Below are positions 7,145 through 15,530 of a stretch of 21,223 nucleotides of DNA, in pieces. Made by a program: the position numbers and the translations under genes. The notes under the pieces are model-generated. The model was given only the letters and a program-made list of their open reading frames with translations. It made no database searches and was not told where the DNA came from. The stretch is from positions 1 through 21,223 of the forward strand of contig CAVBMG010000060.1 of the NCBI GenBank assembly GCA_963596435.1, read 5' to 3'. This stretch comes from COE1 sp963596435 (GTDB taxonomy: Bacteria; Bacillota; Clostridia; Lachnospirales; Lachnospiraceae). The stretch's first letter is position 1. Every line of letters starts with the position of its first letter.

Positions 7145-10100
7145 TATGACATACCTCCCAATATATCAATATCGTAGCCCTGTCTGTTCATTTCGCTCAG
7201 GAAATCATGCAAAGACAATCTTGCGAATGTTTCACCATCATAGTTCAGATTTACATTTAACGTGCCACCTGATCTGTCTCCTACTACATTTCTGACTGCA
7301 TCCTCGATAGTAGACAATGGTGCTTCGATATTGGTCTGTCCTACTGGCTGGTCGCCAAGAACTGCCGCAAAAGGATTGCCGCCACGAATTACTGCACCAT
7401 TGGCTAAGTATGGAATTTGTGGAGCTGTTATTTTGGAAATATTAAATCCGAAAGATTTTCCACCAAATTCCGGCACCAAATCAGGTACTGAAAACTGTAA
7501 TGAATTTAAAGCATCAATTACTGTATTAACACCTGCAACTATTGCATTTATCATTCGATTAATAAATCCAATAATCATATTGATTGCATCCTTTACAATA
7601 TTGCTGATTCCTGTCCATACAGCCTCTAATATTTTCTTTATTCCATCCCACGCCTGTTTCCAATTTCCAGAAAAAACACCAGTCAAGAATAAAATCAAAC
7701 CATCAAGAATACCTTTTACCATTTCTACTACATCATTAAATATTGTTCCTAAATCCTCTATTATTGGAAATAAATTATCCACAATGAAACTTATGATCTC
7801 TCCTACTCCACTTACTACAATAGGAATCAACCACTCCATAAATGGTAAAAGAACCTCTTCCCACAACACAGTAACCAAATCTATAAGACTACCCAGCATT
7901 TCAAGGAAGTTATCTATATATGGCTGCAGCGTTGCCATTAATTCATTGAATTTATCTGCAACATTCTGAAATACCGGCGCAAGATACGTATTATAAGCAT
8001 CCAATAATATAGATAGCATCTCGCTGAATCCATTCGCCACTGAATCAAAAAATGGCTTAAAGTGACTATCATAGACTTCATTCATCTTGCTGAAAGTATT
8101 GTCTATAGTATCTTTAATAGTTCCAAGTACATCTGCTATTGTGCCTAAAAATGTCTCCAGCGTACTTTTCAACGCTTCCTGATTATCAATAAATGGTTTT
8201 GTTAAAACATTGATAATATCTGCTACAAGCTTTTCTACAATTTCAGTTACTCCCATAAAGGCATCTACGAAAATACCTATAAGGTTAGCTGTCAGCTGTT
8301 GTCCATTTTCAGATCCAAATGCTGAGAACACATATGCAAATGCTGCGTATATTTCTCCGACCATTGCAGCTATATCACCTGCAACATCAAACATGCTTAT
8401 AATGTATTCTTTTATTCGGTCAGAATTCTGCTCCAGATATAAAGCTATACCACCAATCAAATTTTGTGCTATCGTAATGCCTATACTTGTTATTGCACCT
8501 ACTATTTGTCCAAATGCATATACTATCTTTTCTGCTGCAGTTTGCGCAGATTTCAATACTTTAGGATCTGTGAATATATCAATTAAAGACTTCTTGATTC
8601 TTTCCAGTTTATTTTTTATGTCTTCAATCTGAGGTGTAAAATCTCCCAATCCATCAAAGAAACCGTCTGTGAATATATCTCTGAGCTTCTTTGCATATTC
8701 AATCATTGGTTCTATTGCTTTTTCAATGTTTTGAAATGCATTTACAGCTTCTTCGTCTACTGGTATTTCCTCAAACATGTCCTTGGGACTTGTTGTACCG
8801 CCTGCGCCGCTACCAGAATCTTTTTTAGACAGGACCTCCAGCGTATCAAATGACGCTAACGCCCCTGCTGCCTTCTTGGCAGACTTAGACGTACCATCCA
8901 AAGCAGCTGCGTAATCTTCCTGTACCGCCGTTGCTTTTGTCCATGTACTTTTTCCCTGCAAGATAGCCATAAACTGTGCTACTTTATTGGCTGCCATGGT
9001 AATATAATTAATTAACTGCACCAGATAAGGAATAGCCATCTGGACGATTGGAGCAAAGGCAGTGGCAAGGCTGTTCTTTAATTGCGTGCTGGATGATTTC
9101 AGCTGCGACATCGCAGCATTATAGTCCGAAGAATATCTGACAAGATTCTGAAATCCTGTCTTCATACCGGACACCATGGCGTTGAATCCCTTGGTTATCC
9201 AGTTAAATATCAACAGACTAAGGGCTATTCCCTTCAATCTTCTTCCTAATGTCGATAAAAGCCCGCCGGACTTCTTTGCATGGGTATTGATCTTGTTAAA
9301 GGCTTTCTTTCCAGATTCACCCATCTTTTGAAAGCCCTTCTGCTCATAATCGACCTGATCTTTTATCTGTTTGAGCCTTGCCGTAATGTTATCGTATTCC
9401 TGATAGCCAGCTGTCAGTCCAGCCTTTTTCAGTTCTGCAAGCCTTTCCTGTAATCTGATCTGCTCTGCAAGCAGGTCTACAAGCTTCTGATTTGACACCT
9501 GCGCATTAACACGGATGCTCTGTAATTTCTGCTCTTCCGCTTCCTGCTCACGCTTCTTGGCGTTTATCTGCTCTTCTTTCGCAATTCGGGCTTCTGTCTC
9601 AACCATTCCCTTATCTGTAAGGCTACGGAGATTGGCTTCATACTCTTTGACAGCATCAGTAGCATTACGCCAGGCAATATATACCTGGTCATAGTCATCA
9701 TCCCCGAAATACTGTCCCTGTGCTTCCAGCTCTTTCAGAGTGGCAGCATATTCCTCTACGTCCACACGGAGCTGGTTCATATGTTCATCTGCATCCGCAA
9801 TCCCAGCTTTCGCCCGCTCCATCTCGGTCGCTATCTCTTCTACCTTCTGTGCAGTCTGCGCCTGCTGTTCTGCGTTGCTTTTCCAGTCAAAAGCCACTTC
9901 TCTTGTAGCTTCAGTTTCCGGATTCTGCCCTGCAATTTCTTTCTGCTCTTTTGTCTTAGCGATTAGGGCATCAATGCGGGCTTCTTCTTCCTCTGTCCAT
10001 GCAGATCTATAATCAGGTCCTTCAGTCTGTGCCTGTACAGCTTCTTTCTGTTTCTTTATATTCTTATCAAGCTCAGTATTTACCTTTTCAATGGCTTTCG

Positions 10101-10275
10101 CCTGTTTCTCATATTCCTCAGTCTTTGTGCCGGCTGCTGCTTTGTCCAACTCTTCTACTTTATCTTTTGCATCATCTGCCTTGTCTTCTATATCTTTAAA
10201 GGTCTTCGCAACCTTGTCCAGTTCCGAAGAATCTACTTTTGTACTTACACGTATACTTGTATCATACTCAGCCAT
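7144..10275 (-). CDS. Tail tape measure protein
   Basis: The longest gene of the window, 1043 residues, lies between tail assembly genes and tail-tip genes. It sets tail length and passes through the membrane on DNA entry. Residues 1-330 are charged, A/E/K/Q-rich coiled coil. Hydrophobic segments follow at 348-362 (KGIALSLLIFNWITKGF) and 402-440 (VQMAIPYLVQLINYITMAAN). A glycine/serine linker (about 486-497) precedes a long, amphipathic, Phe/Ile-rich second half, and the C-terminus carries GGTLNVNLNYDGETFA, typical of the end of tape measure proteins. At about 0.15 nm per residue a tail near 150 nm would be expected. No lysozyme or peptidase motif was seen. The DNA of the second half is clearly more AT-rich than the first, with the change near the linker. 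The ribosome binding site is AGAAAGGGG. Confidence 0.93.
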   Translation of the reverse strand: MAEYDTSIRVSTKVDSSELDKVAKTFKDIEDKADDAKDKVEELDKAAAGTKTEEYEKQAKAIEKVNTELDKNIKKQKEAVQAQTEGPDYRSAWTEEEEARIDALIAKTKEQKEIAGQNPETEATREVAFDWKSNAEQQAQTAQKVEEIATEMERAKAGIADADEHMNQLRVDVEEYAATLKELEAQGQYFGDDDYDQVYIAWRNATDAVKEYEANLRSLTDKGMVETEARIAKEEQINAKKREQEAEEQKLQSIRVNAQVSNQKLVDLLAEQIRLQERLAELKKAGLTAGYQEYDNITARLKQIKDQVDYEQKGFQKMGESGKKAFNKINTHAKKSGGLLSTLGRRLKGIALSLLIFNWITKGFNAMVSGMKTGFQNLVRYSSDYNAAMSQLKSSSTQLKNSLATAFAPIVQMAIPYLVQLINYITMAANKVAQFMAILQGKSTWTKATAVQEDYAAALDGTSKSAKKAAGALASFDTLEVLSKKDSGSGAGGTTSPKDMFEEIPVDEEAVNAFQNIEKAIEPMIEYAKKLRDIFTDGFFDGLGDFTPQIEDIKNKLERIKKSLIDIFTDPKVLKSAQTAAEKIVYAFGQIVGAITSIGITIAQNLIGGIALYLEQNSDRIKEYIISMFDVAGDIAAMVGEIYAAFAYVFSAFGSENGQQLTANLIGIFVDAFMGVTEIVEKLVADIINVLTKPFIDNQEALKSTLETFLGTIADVLGTIKDTIDNTFSKMNEVYDSHFKPFFDSVANGFSEMLSILLDAYNTYLAPVFQNVADKFNELMATLQPYIDNFLEMLGSLIDLVTVLWEEVLLPFMEWLIPIVVSGVGEIISFIVDNLFPIIEDLGTIFNDVVEMVKGILDGLILFLTGVFSGNWKQAWDGIKKILEAVWTGISNIVKDAINMIIGFINRMINAIVAGVNTVIDALNSLQFSVPDLVPEFGGKSFGFNISKITAPQIPYLANGAVIRGGNPFAAVLGDQPVGQTNIEAPLSTIEDAVRNVVGDRSGGTLNVNLNYDGETFARLSLHDFLSEMNRQGYDIDILGGMS

Positions 10276-10292
10276 ATGAAAAGCCCCTTTCT

Positions 10293-10344
10293 AAAAATAG
10301 AGCCAGCTACATATGTAAAAACATGTAAACCGGCTCTAGGCTCT
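10293..10344 (-). terminator. Terminator-like hairpin with AGAGCC flank, before the tape measure gene
   Basis: Minus-strand stem TAGAGCC / GGCTCTA (10298-10304 with 10332-10338) with an inner TACAT/ATGTA stem, followed by TTTTT. An extra AGAGCC stands just before the 5' arm (GGCTCT at 10339-10344 on plus). It lies in the 84-bp gap between the Gp15 gene and the tape measure gene, and its T-run ends about ten bases before the ribosome binding site. Confidence 0.65.
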
Positions 10345-10359
10345 TCTGGCTGTTATCTT

Positions 10360-10935
10360 TTATTTCTTATTTCTTAATTGATTGAAGACGAAAAGCGCCT
10401 CATCATTTTCCTTCTTTTCCTCTTCTGTAAGTTCTGCCTTTCTAAGGCTGTATATCTTCTGCGCTTCCATGATAGCTTTACGCTCTTTTTGCTGCATTTT
10501 TGCATCCAGCTTTTTGCAGCGTATATCCACCACCCGGGTGAACGAACATTCTTCCAAATTAGTAAGCAACCCCATAAATACGAACCAATGCATCTGTACT
10601 GTATTCAGGTCAATTCCATACTGTTTCAGGAATGCTGTGTAGATTCTCCACTGATCTACATCAAAGTCAAATGCCAGTACCTTACTTTTCTCTTTTTTAT
10701 GGTTATCATGATTATATTCGTTCAGATACCATTCAAGCCCCTGCATAGCTTCTTCTAAAGTCGATGGCACCTTGTTACCATAAAAAATCATCTGTAAGGC
10801 TTGCATAACTCTTTCATTCTCTTCGTACTCCTCATCTTGTAGGCACTGCATGATCTGGATTCCTGTACGAAAAGATGCATCTATGGGATATCCATGCCAT
10901 TCATATGGCAGTTTGTCCAGCATGACATTCCACAT
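10360..10935 (-). CDS. Gp15 family tail assembly protein
   Basis: Encodes 191 residues matching the bacteriophage Gp15 family by pattern: an N-terminal YEWHGYPIDASFRTGIQIMQ, the central FDFDVDQWRIYTAFLKQYGI, then DLNTVQMHWFVFMGLLTNL and a lysine/glutamate-rich helical C-terminus. Members sit just before the tape measure gene and are taken to be tail assembly chaperone components (the gpT-like part). It starts two bases after the stop of the 147-residue gene; GAAGGAAGAG is the ribosome binding site. In some phages this pair is joined by a frameshift; here I see separate genes and no clear slippery site. Confidence 0.82.
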   Translation of the reverse strand: MWNVMLDKLPYEWHGYPIDASFRTGIQIMQCLQDEEYEENERVMQALQMIFYGNKVPSTLEEAMQGLEWYLNEYNHDNHKKEKSKVLAFDFDVDQWRIYTAFLKQYGIDLNTVQMHWFVFMGLLTNLEECSFTRVVDIRCKKLDAKMQQKERKAIMEAQKIYSLRKAELTEEEKKENDEALFVFNQLRNKK

Positions 10936-10937
10936 AG

Positions 10938-11381
10938 TTATCTCTTCCTTCTATTCTTACGGTTACCGCCATATTGCGGGGTAAATGTTCCACCCTGTCT
11001 CTCCCTACTATACTTCTGTGCTATTCGCTTATGCCTGTCATTCGTGTATCTGTCAAAAATAGGAAGTAACTGATCAAATAGATCTGCGATTGCATAAGGA
11101 GATGGCGCTGTAGTGTCAAATACCTTTTCGCAACAATCCTCTCCAAATAAAGAATCAATCTCTGCTGCAATATCCTGCATTGTAGTAACTAAAAGCTGTA
11201 TATGCTCCTTCTGGTTAAGTCCTGCGCCCTTTGCCTTTATCTCCTGTCCTTTATTGGAGAATTTATCGATCAGGTCATAGAACCCGTCTAAGAACTGCAC
11301 ATCCTCAACAGGAATAGATATCACATCTCCATTGTCATTTACTTCGATTTCAAGTGATTTTTTTACTCTTAAACTCTCCAT
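10938..11381 (-). CDS. Tail assembly chaperone-like protein
   Basis: Encodes 147 residues placed between the major tail protein and Gp15, the standard place of the first tail assembly chaperone (gpG-like). It has an N-terminal beta portion (SLEIEVNDNGDVISIPVEDV), a helical middle (FYDLIDKFSNKGQEIKAKG; HIQLLVTTMQDIAAEIDSLF) and a very basic tail (GGNRKNRRKR). It would bind the tape measure during tail assembly without entering the finished tail. I recall similar proteins filed under uncharacterised phage families. The ribosome binding site AGAGGATGG directly follows the T-run of the upstream terminator hairpin. Confidence 0.65.
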   Translation of the reverse strand: MESLRVKKSLEIEVNDNGDVISIPVEDVQFLDGFYDLIDKFSNKGQEIKAKGAGLNQKEHIQLLVTTMQDIAAEIDSLFGEDCCEKVFDTTAPSPYAIADLFDQLLPIFDRYTNDRHKRIAQKYSRERQGGTFTPQYGGNRKNRRKR

Positions 11382-11397
11382 ATCATTACCATCCTCT

Positions 11398-11433
11398 AAA
11401 AAGTGATGGGTGATTTAGAGGAACACCCACCAC
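11398..11433 (-). terminator. Intrinsic terminator after the major tail protein
   Basis: Minus-strand GTGGTGGGTG, an 11-base loop and CACCCATCAC (one G-T wobble) form a ten-base-pair stem followed by TTTTT. It lies 27 bases past the major tail protein stop. It is expected to cut down, not abolish, transcription of the tail assembly genes relative to the major tail protein. Confidence 0.8.
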
Positions 11434-11459
11434 TATGCTAATTTTAATTAACACCTGTC

Positions 11460-11942
11460 TTATGTTGTCGGTGTAAATTTGTTAGTAGTTACGTTAAATG
11501 TACCCTGAATCGGATCACCTACACCGCCAAGAGTCATATTGTTCATCAACTCGCTACCGGCATCTCCACCGATAGAATCAAACTGATATGAGCACTTACG
11601 TTTTACCGCCGGATATTCTCCTTCTTCTGTCTGTGTCTCCAGAATATTCACCCTGATATAATCCGTCATTGCCGATGAACCTGTTGGAAGAATTTTGATC
11701 TTTTCATTCATCCACGCTTGCAGCTCATCATCTTTGATGTACTCTTTTTCCACGCTGATAGAAGGTGTATAACTCTTAATGTTTGTAGTTCCGTTGCTCT
11801 GATTAATGTACTGCTTTGTCTCAGATTCCGGGTTAAATTCTTCCGTCAGTGAACTGACACCATCACCGATCAGTACATACTTATCTGTTCCTGTTGTGCC
11901 AATGTTTAAGAAATGCATCAGCTTTTCTCTCATTTCAGACAT
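11460..11942 (-). CDS. Major tail (tube) protein
   Basis: Encodes 160 residues that polymerise into the tail tube. It shows the usual pattern: an N-terminal arm (MSEMREKLMHFLNIG), then YVLIGDGVSSLTEEFNPE, KQYINQSNGTTNIKSYTPSI and a beta-rich body (VNILETQTEEGEYPAVKRKC, NMTLGGVGDPIQGTFNVTTN). The place after connector proteins and before tail chaperones supports the call. An open frame extends upstream to 12083, but that part lies inside the preceding gene. The ATG at 11942 has GAAGGAGAGA before it and is the true start. A strong terminator follows, consistent with high expression of this gene alone. Confidence 0.88.
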   Translation of the reverse strand: MSEMREKLMHFLNIGTTGTDKYVLIGDGVSSLTEEFNPESETKQYINQSNGTTNIKSYTPSISVEKEYIKDDELQAWMNEKIKILPTGSSAMTDYIRVNILETQTEEGEYPAVKRKCSYQFDSIGGDAGSELMNNMTLGGVGDPIQGTFNVTTNKFTPTT

Positions 11943-11944
11943 TG

Positions 11945-12346
11945 TTATCTCTCCTTCACATATTTGATAGCGATAGTCATCTGATATAAAGAATCGTTCT
12001 CGCTGGTTGCCCCCATATAAAATGGGGTAGTTATCTTTATCTCTTTTACAGTTGCATCCTGCAATACAGGATAATTTCCACACCTGTTCTGCTCATTTAC
12101 CCACTCTGTCAGTTTTTCGCCGAACACATTGTTATCAATGCATTCTGCATTTTCCTGATTTGGCATGCATGCGCAAAATGTGTAATGGTCCGTATATTCT
12201 TTTTTACCGGACAAATAGGACTTTACATTCTGAACCGGTTCTTTTGCCAGTGAATACCTGCCAGTACCTGCCCTTTGGATATCTGTGTCTATTTTCTTCG
12301 GTTTGAATTCTCTCAGCCACGTTATAATGCTCTCTGATACTGTCAT
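11945..12346 (-). CDS. Tail terminator / minor capsid 3-like protein
   Basis: Encodes 133 residues (WLREFKPKKIDTDIQ, YTFCACMPNQENAECIDNN, then TPFYMGATSENDSLYQMTIA). This matches the pattern of phage minor capsid (type 3) or tail completion proteins, which cap the tail tube and join it to the head. It lies immediately before the major tail protein, as the tail terminator does in SPP1-like phages. Its ATG overlaps the upstream stop (ATGA). The tail completion role is inferred from order. Confidence 0.75.
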   Translation of the reverse strand: MTVSESIITWLREFKPKKIDTDIQRAGTGRYSLAKEPVQNVKSYLSGKKEYTDHYTFCACMPNQENAECIDNNVFGEKLTEWVNEQNRCGNYPVLQDATVKEIKITTPFYMGATSENDSLYQMTIAIKYVKER

Positions 12347-12780
12347 TTGCCAGCCTCCAGTCTTGCAGCTTTTTCTATGGCATCCCTACCACCATCCTGT
12401 AACATACGCTCTACCCAATGGTCAGAACGTTTGCTACCATTATGATATTGCAATTTTCTCACAGGATCGGACGGTACCTTTTTTACATCTTTTCTGGAAC
12501 GCCAGCCATTTTCTGTCTTGAACCCTGCACAATGCAGATCAGGATCTTCATAGACAATTCCATTCCACATGTAACGTGCATATGGAGTGCTCCATACAAC
12601 ATCTGTCTGGTTCTCAATATGCCCGCTGGCTTTTAAAACACCTTCCTGTAATGGAACATAATTGTCAGAAAGCTTTAATACCTCATCTGTGACTACCTGC
12701 TGCACTCTCCCACGTTCTTCTACACCAAGTGTATGCATACAGTCCTGTAGATTAAAGTCACATCTATAATTTAGTCCCAT
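12343..12780 (-). CDS. Minor capsid 2-like head-tail connector protein
   Basis: Encodes 145 residues. Key segments are KLSDNYVPLQEGVLKASGHI and WSTPYARYMWNGIVYEDPDL, the latter typical of minor capsid type 2 / HK97 gp10-like tail completion proteins (substituted YVPxxxGxL and PYAxYxxxG). Such proteins join the head stopper to the tail end. The C-terminus HWVERMLQDGGRDAIEKAAR is helical, as in the family. The gene starts on the last base of the preceding stop (TAATG). Confidence 0.78.
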   Translation of the reverse strand: MGLNYRCDFNLQDCMHTLGVEERGRVQQVVTDEVLKLSDNYVPLQEGVLKASGHIENQTDVVWSTPYARYMWNGIVYEDPDLHCAGFKTENGWRSRKDVKKVPSDPVRKLQYHNGSKRSDHWVERMLQDGGRDAIEKAARLEAGK

Positions 12781-13226
12781 TACTTAGCCACCACCTTGAT
12801 ATGTTTCAACCTGGGCATGTTACGATTATCTGACACAGATGTAACAGTTACTGCATATTGGTAATGTTCTCTCAGTGCTGATATCCTGCAATCCTGCCCT
12901 ATTTCTTCTGTTGCTTCTCCAAGAATAATGATATCCTTGCCGCTCTTAGCATTCAGTGTCCAGTAGTTTCTGTGCTCATCATCTGGAAGTTTATTGTATT
13001 CAATAGGCTGCAAATATGGTTTGTTGCCATATCTGCGTCCAAAATCTATCGTGATGCTTTCCACCTTATTTTCTGTCTGCACACCATTGGATGTAGACAC
13101 CTCATTGCGGTTGTGTCTCCACTGTACACCCTTTACTACAGATCTGCTCCAGCGCTCCGTACCGTCTTCAGATTCGTAGTAGTTATATATTGTTGCGATG
13201 TCGCAAAATAAAACACTCATAGACAT
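12780..13226 (-). CDS. Head-tail connector (head stopper-like) protein
   Basis: Encodes 148 residues, beta-rich (TIYNYYESEDGTERWSRSVV; ESITIDFGRRYG; DIIILGEATEEIG; QYAVTVTSVSDNRNMPRLKH). Size, fold impression and place second among four connector genes fit a head stopper or minor capsid type 1 protein. The closing pattern PRLKHIKVVAK is common in this group. It overlaps the preceding gene by ten bases; GCAGGAGCA precedes two possible ATGs (13226 and 13220), both workable. Confidence 0.65.
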   Translation of the reverse strand: MSMSVLFCDIATIYNYYESEDGTERWSRSVVKGVQWRHNRNEVSTSNGVQTENKVESITIDFGRRYGNKPYLQPIEYNKLPDDEHRNYWTLNAKSGKDIIILGEATEEIGQDCRISALREHYQYAVTVTSVSDNRNMPRLKHIKVVAK

Positions 13227-13609
13227 ATTGCTCCTGCTAATCCTGTTCCTGACAACCCTGACCGTATTACAGAGGTAAGCTGTTCTTCCTTCTCCTGTGA
13301 TGTAACAACCTTGTAGGACTCTGAATATCCATCATTGCTTACAGATGCGATACCAGTACCCATGCTGGACGATTCCTGTACACTCATAATGTTAAGCAAC
13401 TGGCAAAACGTATCCTGAATCTGCATGTGTACCTGTTTTTGGAAATCCGTAGCTGCATCCTCACTATAAACATCCTCAAATTGCTTTGCCCTCATGTGGG
13501 TTATAGTATTCAACTTGATCTCTGCCAGCCTGGATAACCGATTGAATTCATTTTCATCTGTAATATTGTTATAAAAGGAGCAGTATTGCTCCCACGTTAT
13601 GTAAGACAT
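13217..13609 (-). CDS. Head-tail adaptor protein
   Basis: Encodes 130 residues, mainly helical: SYITWEQYCSFYNNITDENE, FNRLSRLAEIKLNTITHMRA, and a further helix (FQKQVHMQIQDTFCQLLNIM), then a Ser/Gly-rich part with VSNDGYSESY. This matches the small adaptor that binds the portal (gp6-like / SPP1 gp15-like). VSNDGYSES followed by a short C-terminal helix is a familiar pattern of this group. It is first of the connector genes. GAGGAGGAGCAGCA precedes the ATG. Confidence 0.75.
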   Translation of the reverse strand: MSYITWEQYCSFYNNITDENEFNRLSRLAEIKLNTITHMRAKQFEDVYSEDAATDFQKQVHMQIQDTFCQLLNIMSVQESSSMGTGIASVSNDGYSESYKVVTSQEKEEQLTSVIRSGLSGTGLAGAICL

Positions 13610-13629
13610 TGCTGCTCCTCCTCTGTTCC

Positions 13630-13842
13630 TTACTCTGTTGCAGGATCATCAGCTGTAGATTCATCAGCTGCAGAATCTGTCTTTCCTTTTTGGGAAGCTT
13701 TCTTCAGTTTCTTGTTTTCCTGCTTCAATGCTGCATTCTCAGTTTGAAGCTCCGCATTTTTAGCCCGAAGTTCCGCATTTTCAGAAAGCAGTTTCTTATC
13801 CTCTTCACTCTTTGGCATTGCGCCCATTCCTACTGTTCTCAT
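13630..13842 (-). CDS. Small coiled-coil protein next to the capsid gene
   Basis: Encodes 70 residues: a basic N-terminus (MRTVGMGAMPKS), then about four heptads of a near-ideal coiled coil (LLSENAELRAKNAELQTENA, ALKQENKKLKK), in which Asn repeats at the same heptad position, and an acidic, disordered tail (DSAADESTADDPATE). It has no recognised domain. The place right after the major capsid protein suggests a head-associated or assembly role (decoration, capsid or connector binding), but this is inference. GGGGTAG lies before the ATG. Confidence 0.6.
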   Translation of the reverse strand: MRTVGMGAMPKSEEDKKLLSENAELRAKNAELQTENAALKQENKKLKKASQKGKTDSAADESTADDPATE

Positions 13843-13852
13843 AAACTACCCC

Positions 13853-14860
13853 CTACGCCTGATGGCTTAAATAGATACCAGCTACCTTATTCTTATAGAC
13901 ATCAACCAGTCCGTATTTACGGTACTTGACAATATCTGCGTCAGCATTAGGGTTAGCAGATGCTGGAATCACATCAGAAACAACGTGCTTATCGTGCTTA
14001 ATAATGGCTGGCTTATGAATAATCATAAAATTGATAGGTTTTGCTGCTTCCTGTACCATCTCGTAATAAGTACCAATAGAGGATGTCTGTGGACTATCTA
14101 CCTTGGAATATACTCCGCCGCTCTCTGTGTAATAAATCTTGCCGCTTACCACTGCAGTATCGGTAGTTTTTGCATATTTTGCAGTACCCTTACGGTAATG
14201 TCCCGCTTCCTCTCCCGGTGTTTTACCATCCAGCAGGTCGATAGATGTGTAAAATCTGCCCTGAGGTACAGCTTTTTTAATAGCGAACGCATTCAGAATT
14301 TCTTTTGACTTGAAAGAATCCAACATCAGCAGTGCATTAAGCAGGTTTGCAGTTGCATACAGAATTCTTCCCTCTTCCGGTACCTCGTCGTTGTCCATAG
14401 TATTCTTTGCTTCCAGCAATTCCGCAAGAAATGCTTCCGCAGTAGAAATAGTCTTTGCATCTCCCTTAGAAATACCTGGGATTCCTGCCAATGTTGCAAA
14501 GGTAAAAGCATCTGCTTCCGGTGCTACCTTAGTACGCATCAATTCTGCACCTGCCATACTAAATGCAAGGTTGTATGTTTCCTGGTTGTCCATAGCATCT
14601 ACGGATAACTTGGCGCCACGGTCATAGTTATATTCAGCGGATGCCCACTTAAAATCTACAGTTCCCTGTGTGTAACCACTGTTACGGTCATAATCGCCAA
14701 GACCAGTTACTGCAATCTGGGGATATACAATCTCCTTTACATTTGCGCCGGCTCTTGCCATTGCAGGATCACCAGTCAAATCACTGGTAACAGACTCCTT
14801 TTTGTATACCTCGTCAAGCAAAGGTACATAGGATTTTGCTAATACAATCGTATTCGGCAT
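13853..14860 (-). CDS. Major capsid protein, HK97 fold
   Basis: Encodes 335 residues and follows the scaffold gene. The N-terminal arm MPNTIVLAKSYVPLLDEVYK is typical of Clostridia/N4-gp56-like capsid proteins without a cleaved delta domain. Further landmarks are KEIVYPQIAVTGLGDYDRNS, YDRGAKLSVDAMDNQETYNL (spine region), VAPEADAFTFATLAG, and C-terminal MIIHKPAIIKHDKHVVSDVI with GLVDVYKNKVAGIYLSH. Residues about 228-270 (KIYYTESGGVYSKVDSPQTS, then SIGTYYEMV) look like an inserted surface domain also found in related capsids. Ribosome binding site AGGGAGG. Fold-level assignment is firm. Confidence 0.93.
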   Translation of the reverse strand: MPNTIVLAKSYVPLLDEVYKKESVTSDLTGDPAMARAGANVKEIVYPQIAVTGLGDYDRNSGYTQGTVDFKWASAEYNYDRGAKLSVDAMDNQETYNLAFSMAGAELMRTKVAPEADAFTFATLAGIPGISKGDAKTISTAEAFLAELLEAKNTMDNDEVPEEGRILYATANLLNALLMLDSFKSKEILNAFAIKKAVPQGRFYTSIDLLDGKTPGEEAGHYRKGTAKYAKTTDTAVVSGKIYYTESGGVYSKVDSPQTSSIGTYYEMVQEAAKPINFMIIHKPAIIKHDKHVVSDVIPASANPNADADIVKYRKYGLVDVYKNKVAGIYLSHQA

Positions 14861-14874
14861 TTAATTTTCCTCCC

Positions 14875-15480
14875 TTATTTTGTCTCTGTCGCAGGTGGAA
14901 GTCCCATAGCTGCTCTCATGGCAGCTTCTTCAGCGCTTGTGCTGCTGCCACCTCTCACCTGTCCAATTAAATTTCCTGTTCCCGCCGGTTTAGGTTCCGG
15001 CTCCCCGAAGAGCATTTTACTGTCCTCTGCCTCAGTCAAAGCTTTCAACGCTGCTGCAATGTCCTCTTTCTGGTTCTTTGACGCTTTCAATGCAGTCACA
15101 TCCAACAGTGCAGTAATTGCTTTTGGATTCTTGCCCTTCACAGAAGCAATACTTTCTTTTACAAGATCATCAAAATCACGATCTGCAATTTTCGTATCAT
15201 AATCCTTCTGGATATTGGCTTTCTCGGTTTCCAGATCCTTAATTCTCTGATTCAGACCAGACACATCTACATCCTTAAATCCGTCTAACTTATCTTGCAA
15301 GTCTTTCATTGCGGTATCATTGGCTTTGATTGTATCATTCGCTGCATCCAACTTCTTAGTCTGATTGTCATAATCAGTCATGGTCTTGTAGTTCTCCAGT
15401 ACAGACTTTTCAAAATCCTTCTTCTTATCTTCCGGTACTTCCAAGCCATACTCTTTCATGATTTCAAAAATGTTCTTCAT
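14875..15480 (-). CDS. Scaffold protein, phage Gp20 family
   Basis: Encodes 201 residues. N-terminal helix FEIMKEYGLEVPEDKKKDFE, a long coiled coil at about 40-105 (DAANDTIKANDTAMKDLQDK; LNQRIKDLETEKANIQKDYD), then the family's helical C-terminal part (FDDLVKESIASVKGKNPKAI; ALLDVTALKASKNQKEDIAA) and a Gly/Pro-rich tail. This matches the minor structural Gp20 family, which serves as internal scaffold for capsid assembly. It stands directly before the major capsid gene. AGGAGG lies seven bases before its ATG. Its leader, between tRNA and start codon, holds a small CGCA/TGCG hairpin (15508-15520). Confidence 0.9.
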   Translation of the reverse strand: MKNIFEIMKEYGLEVPEDKKKDFEKSVLENYKTMTDYDNQTKKLDAANDTIKANDTAMKDLQDKLDGFKDVDVSGLNQRIKDLETEKANIQKDYDTKIADRDFDDLVKESIASVKGKNPKAITALLDVTALKASKNQKEDIAAALKALTEAEDSKMLFGEPEPKPAGTGNLIGQVRGGSSTSAEEAAMRAAMGLPPATETK

Positions 15481-15530
15481 TTCATCCTCCTAAAATGTTT
15501 TTTGAATCGCACTTTCTGCGATATGGGAAA

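Noticed and set aside
7262..7969. Long plus-strand open frame (235 codons) inside the tape measure gene
   Set aside because: It is antisense to the tape measure gene, with no ribosome binding site or domain, and its residues follow the AT-rich reverse of tape measure codons.
10925..10950. Programmed frameshift joining the two tail assembly genes, as in lambda G/GT
   Set aside because: The genes do not overlap (TAA, two bases, ATG), each has its own start with a ribosome binding site, and no clear heptameric slippery site is visible.
11943..12083. Upstream extension of the major tail protein frame
   Set aside because: The extra 47 codons overlap the preceding gene and read as non-homologous (Cys-rich) sequence; the ATG at 11942 has a strong ribosome binding site.
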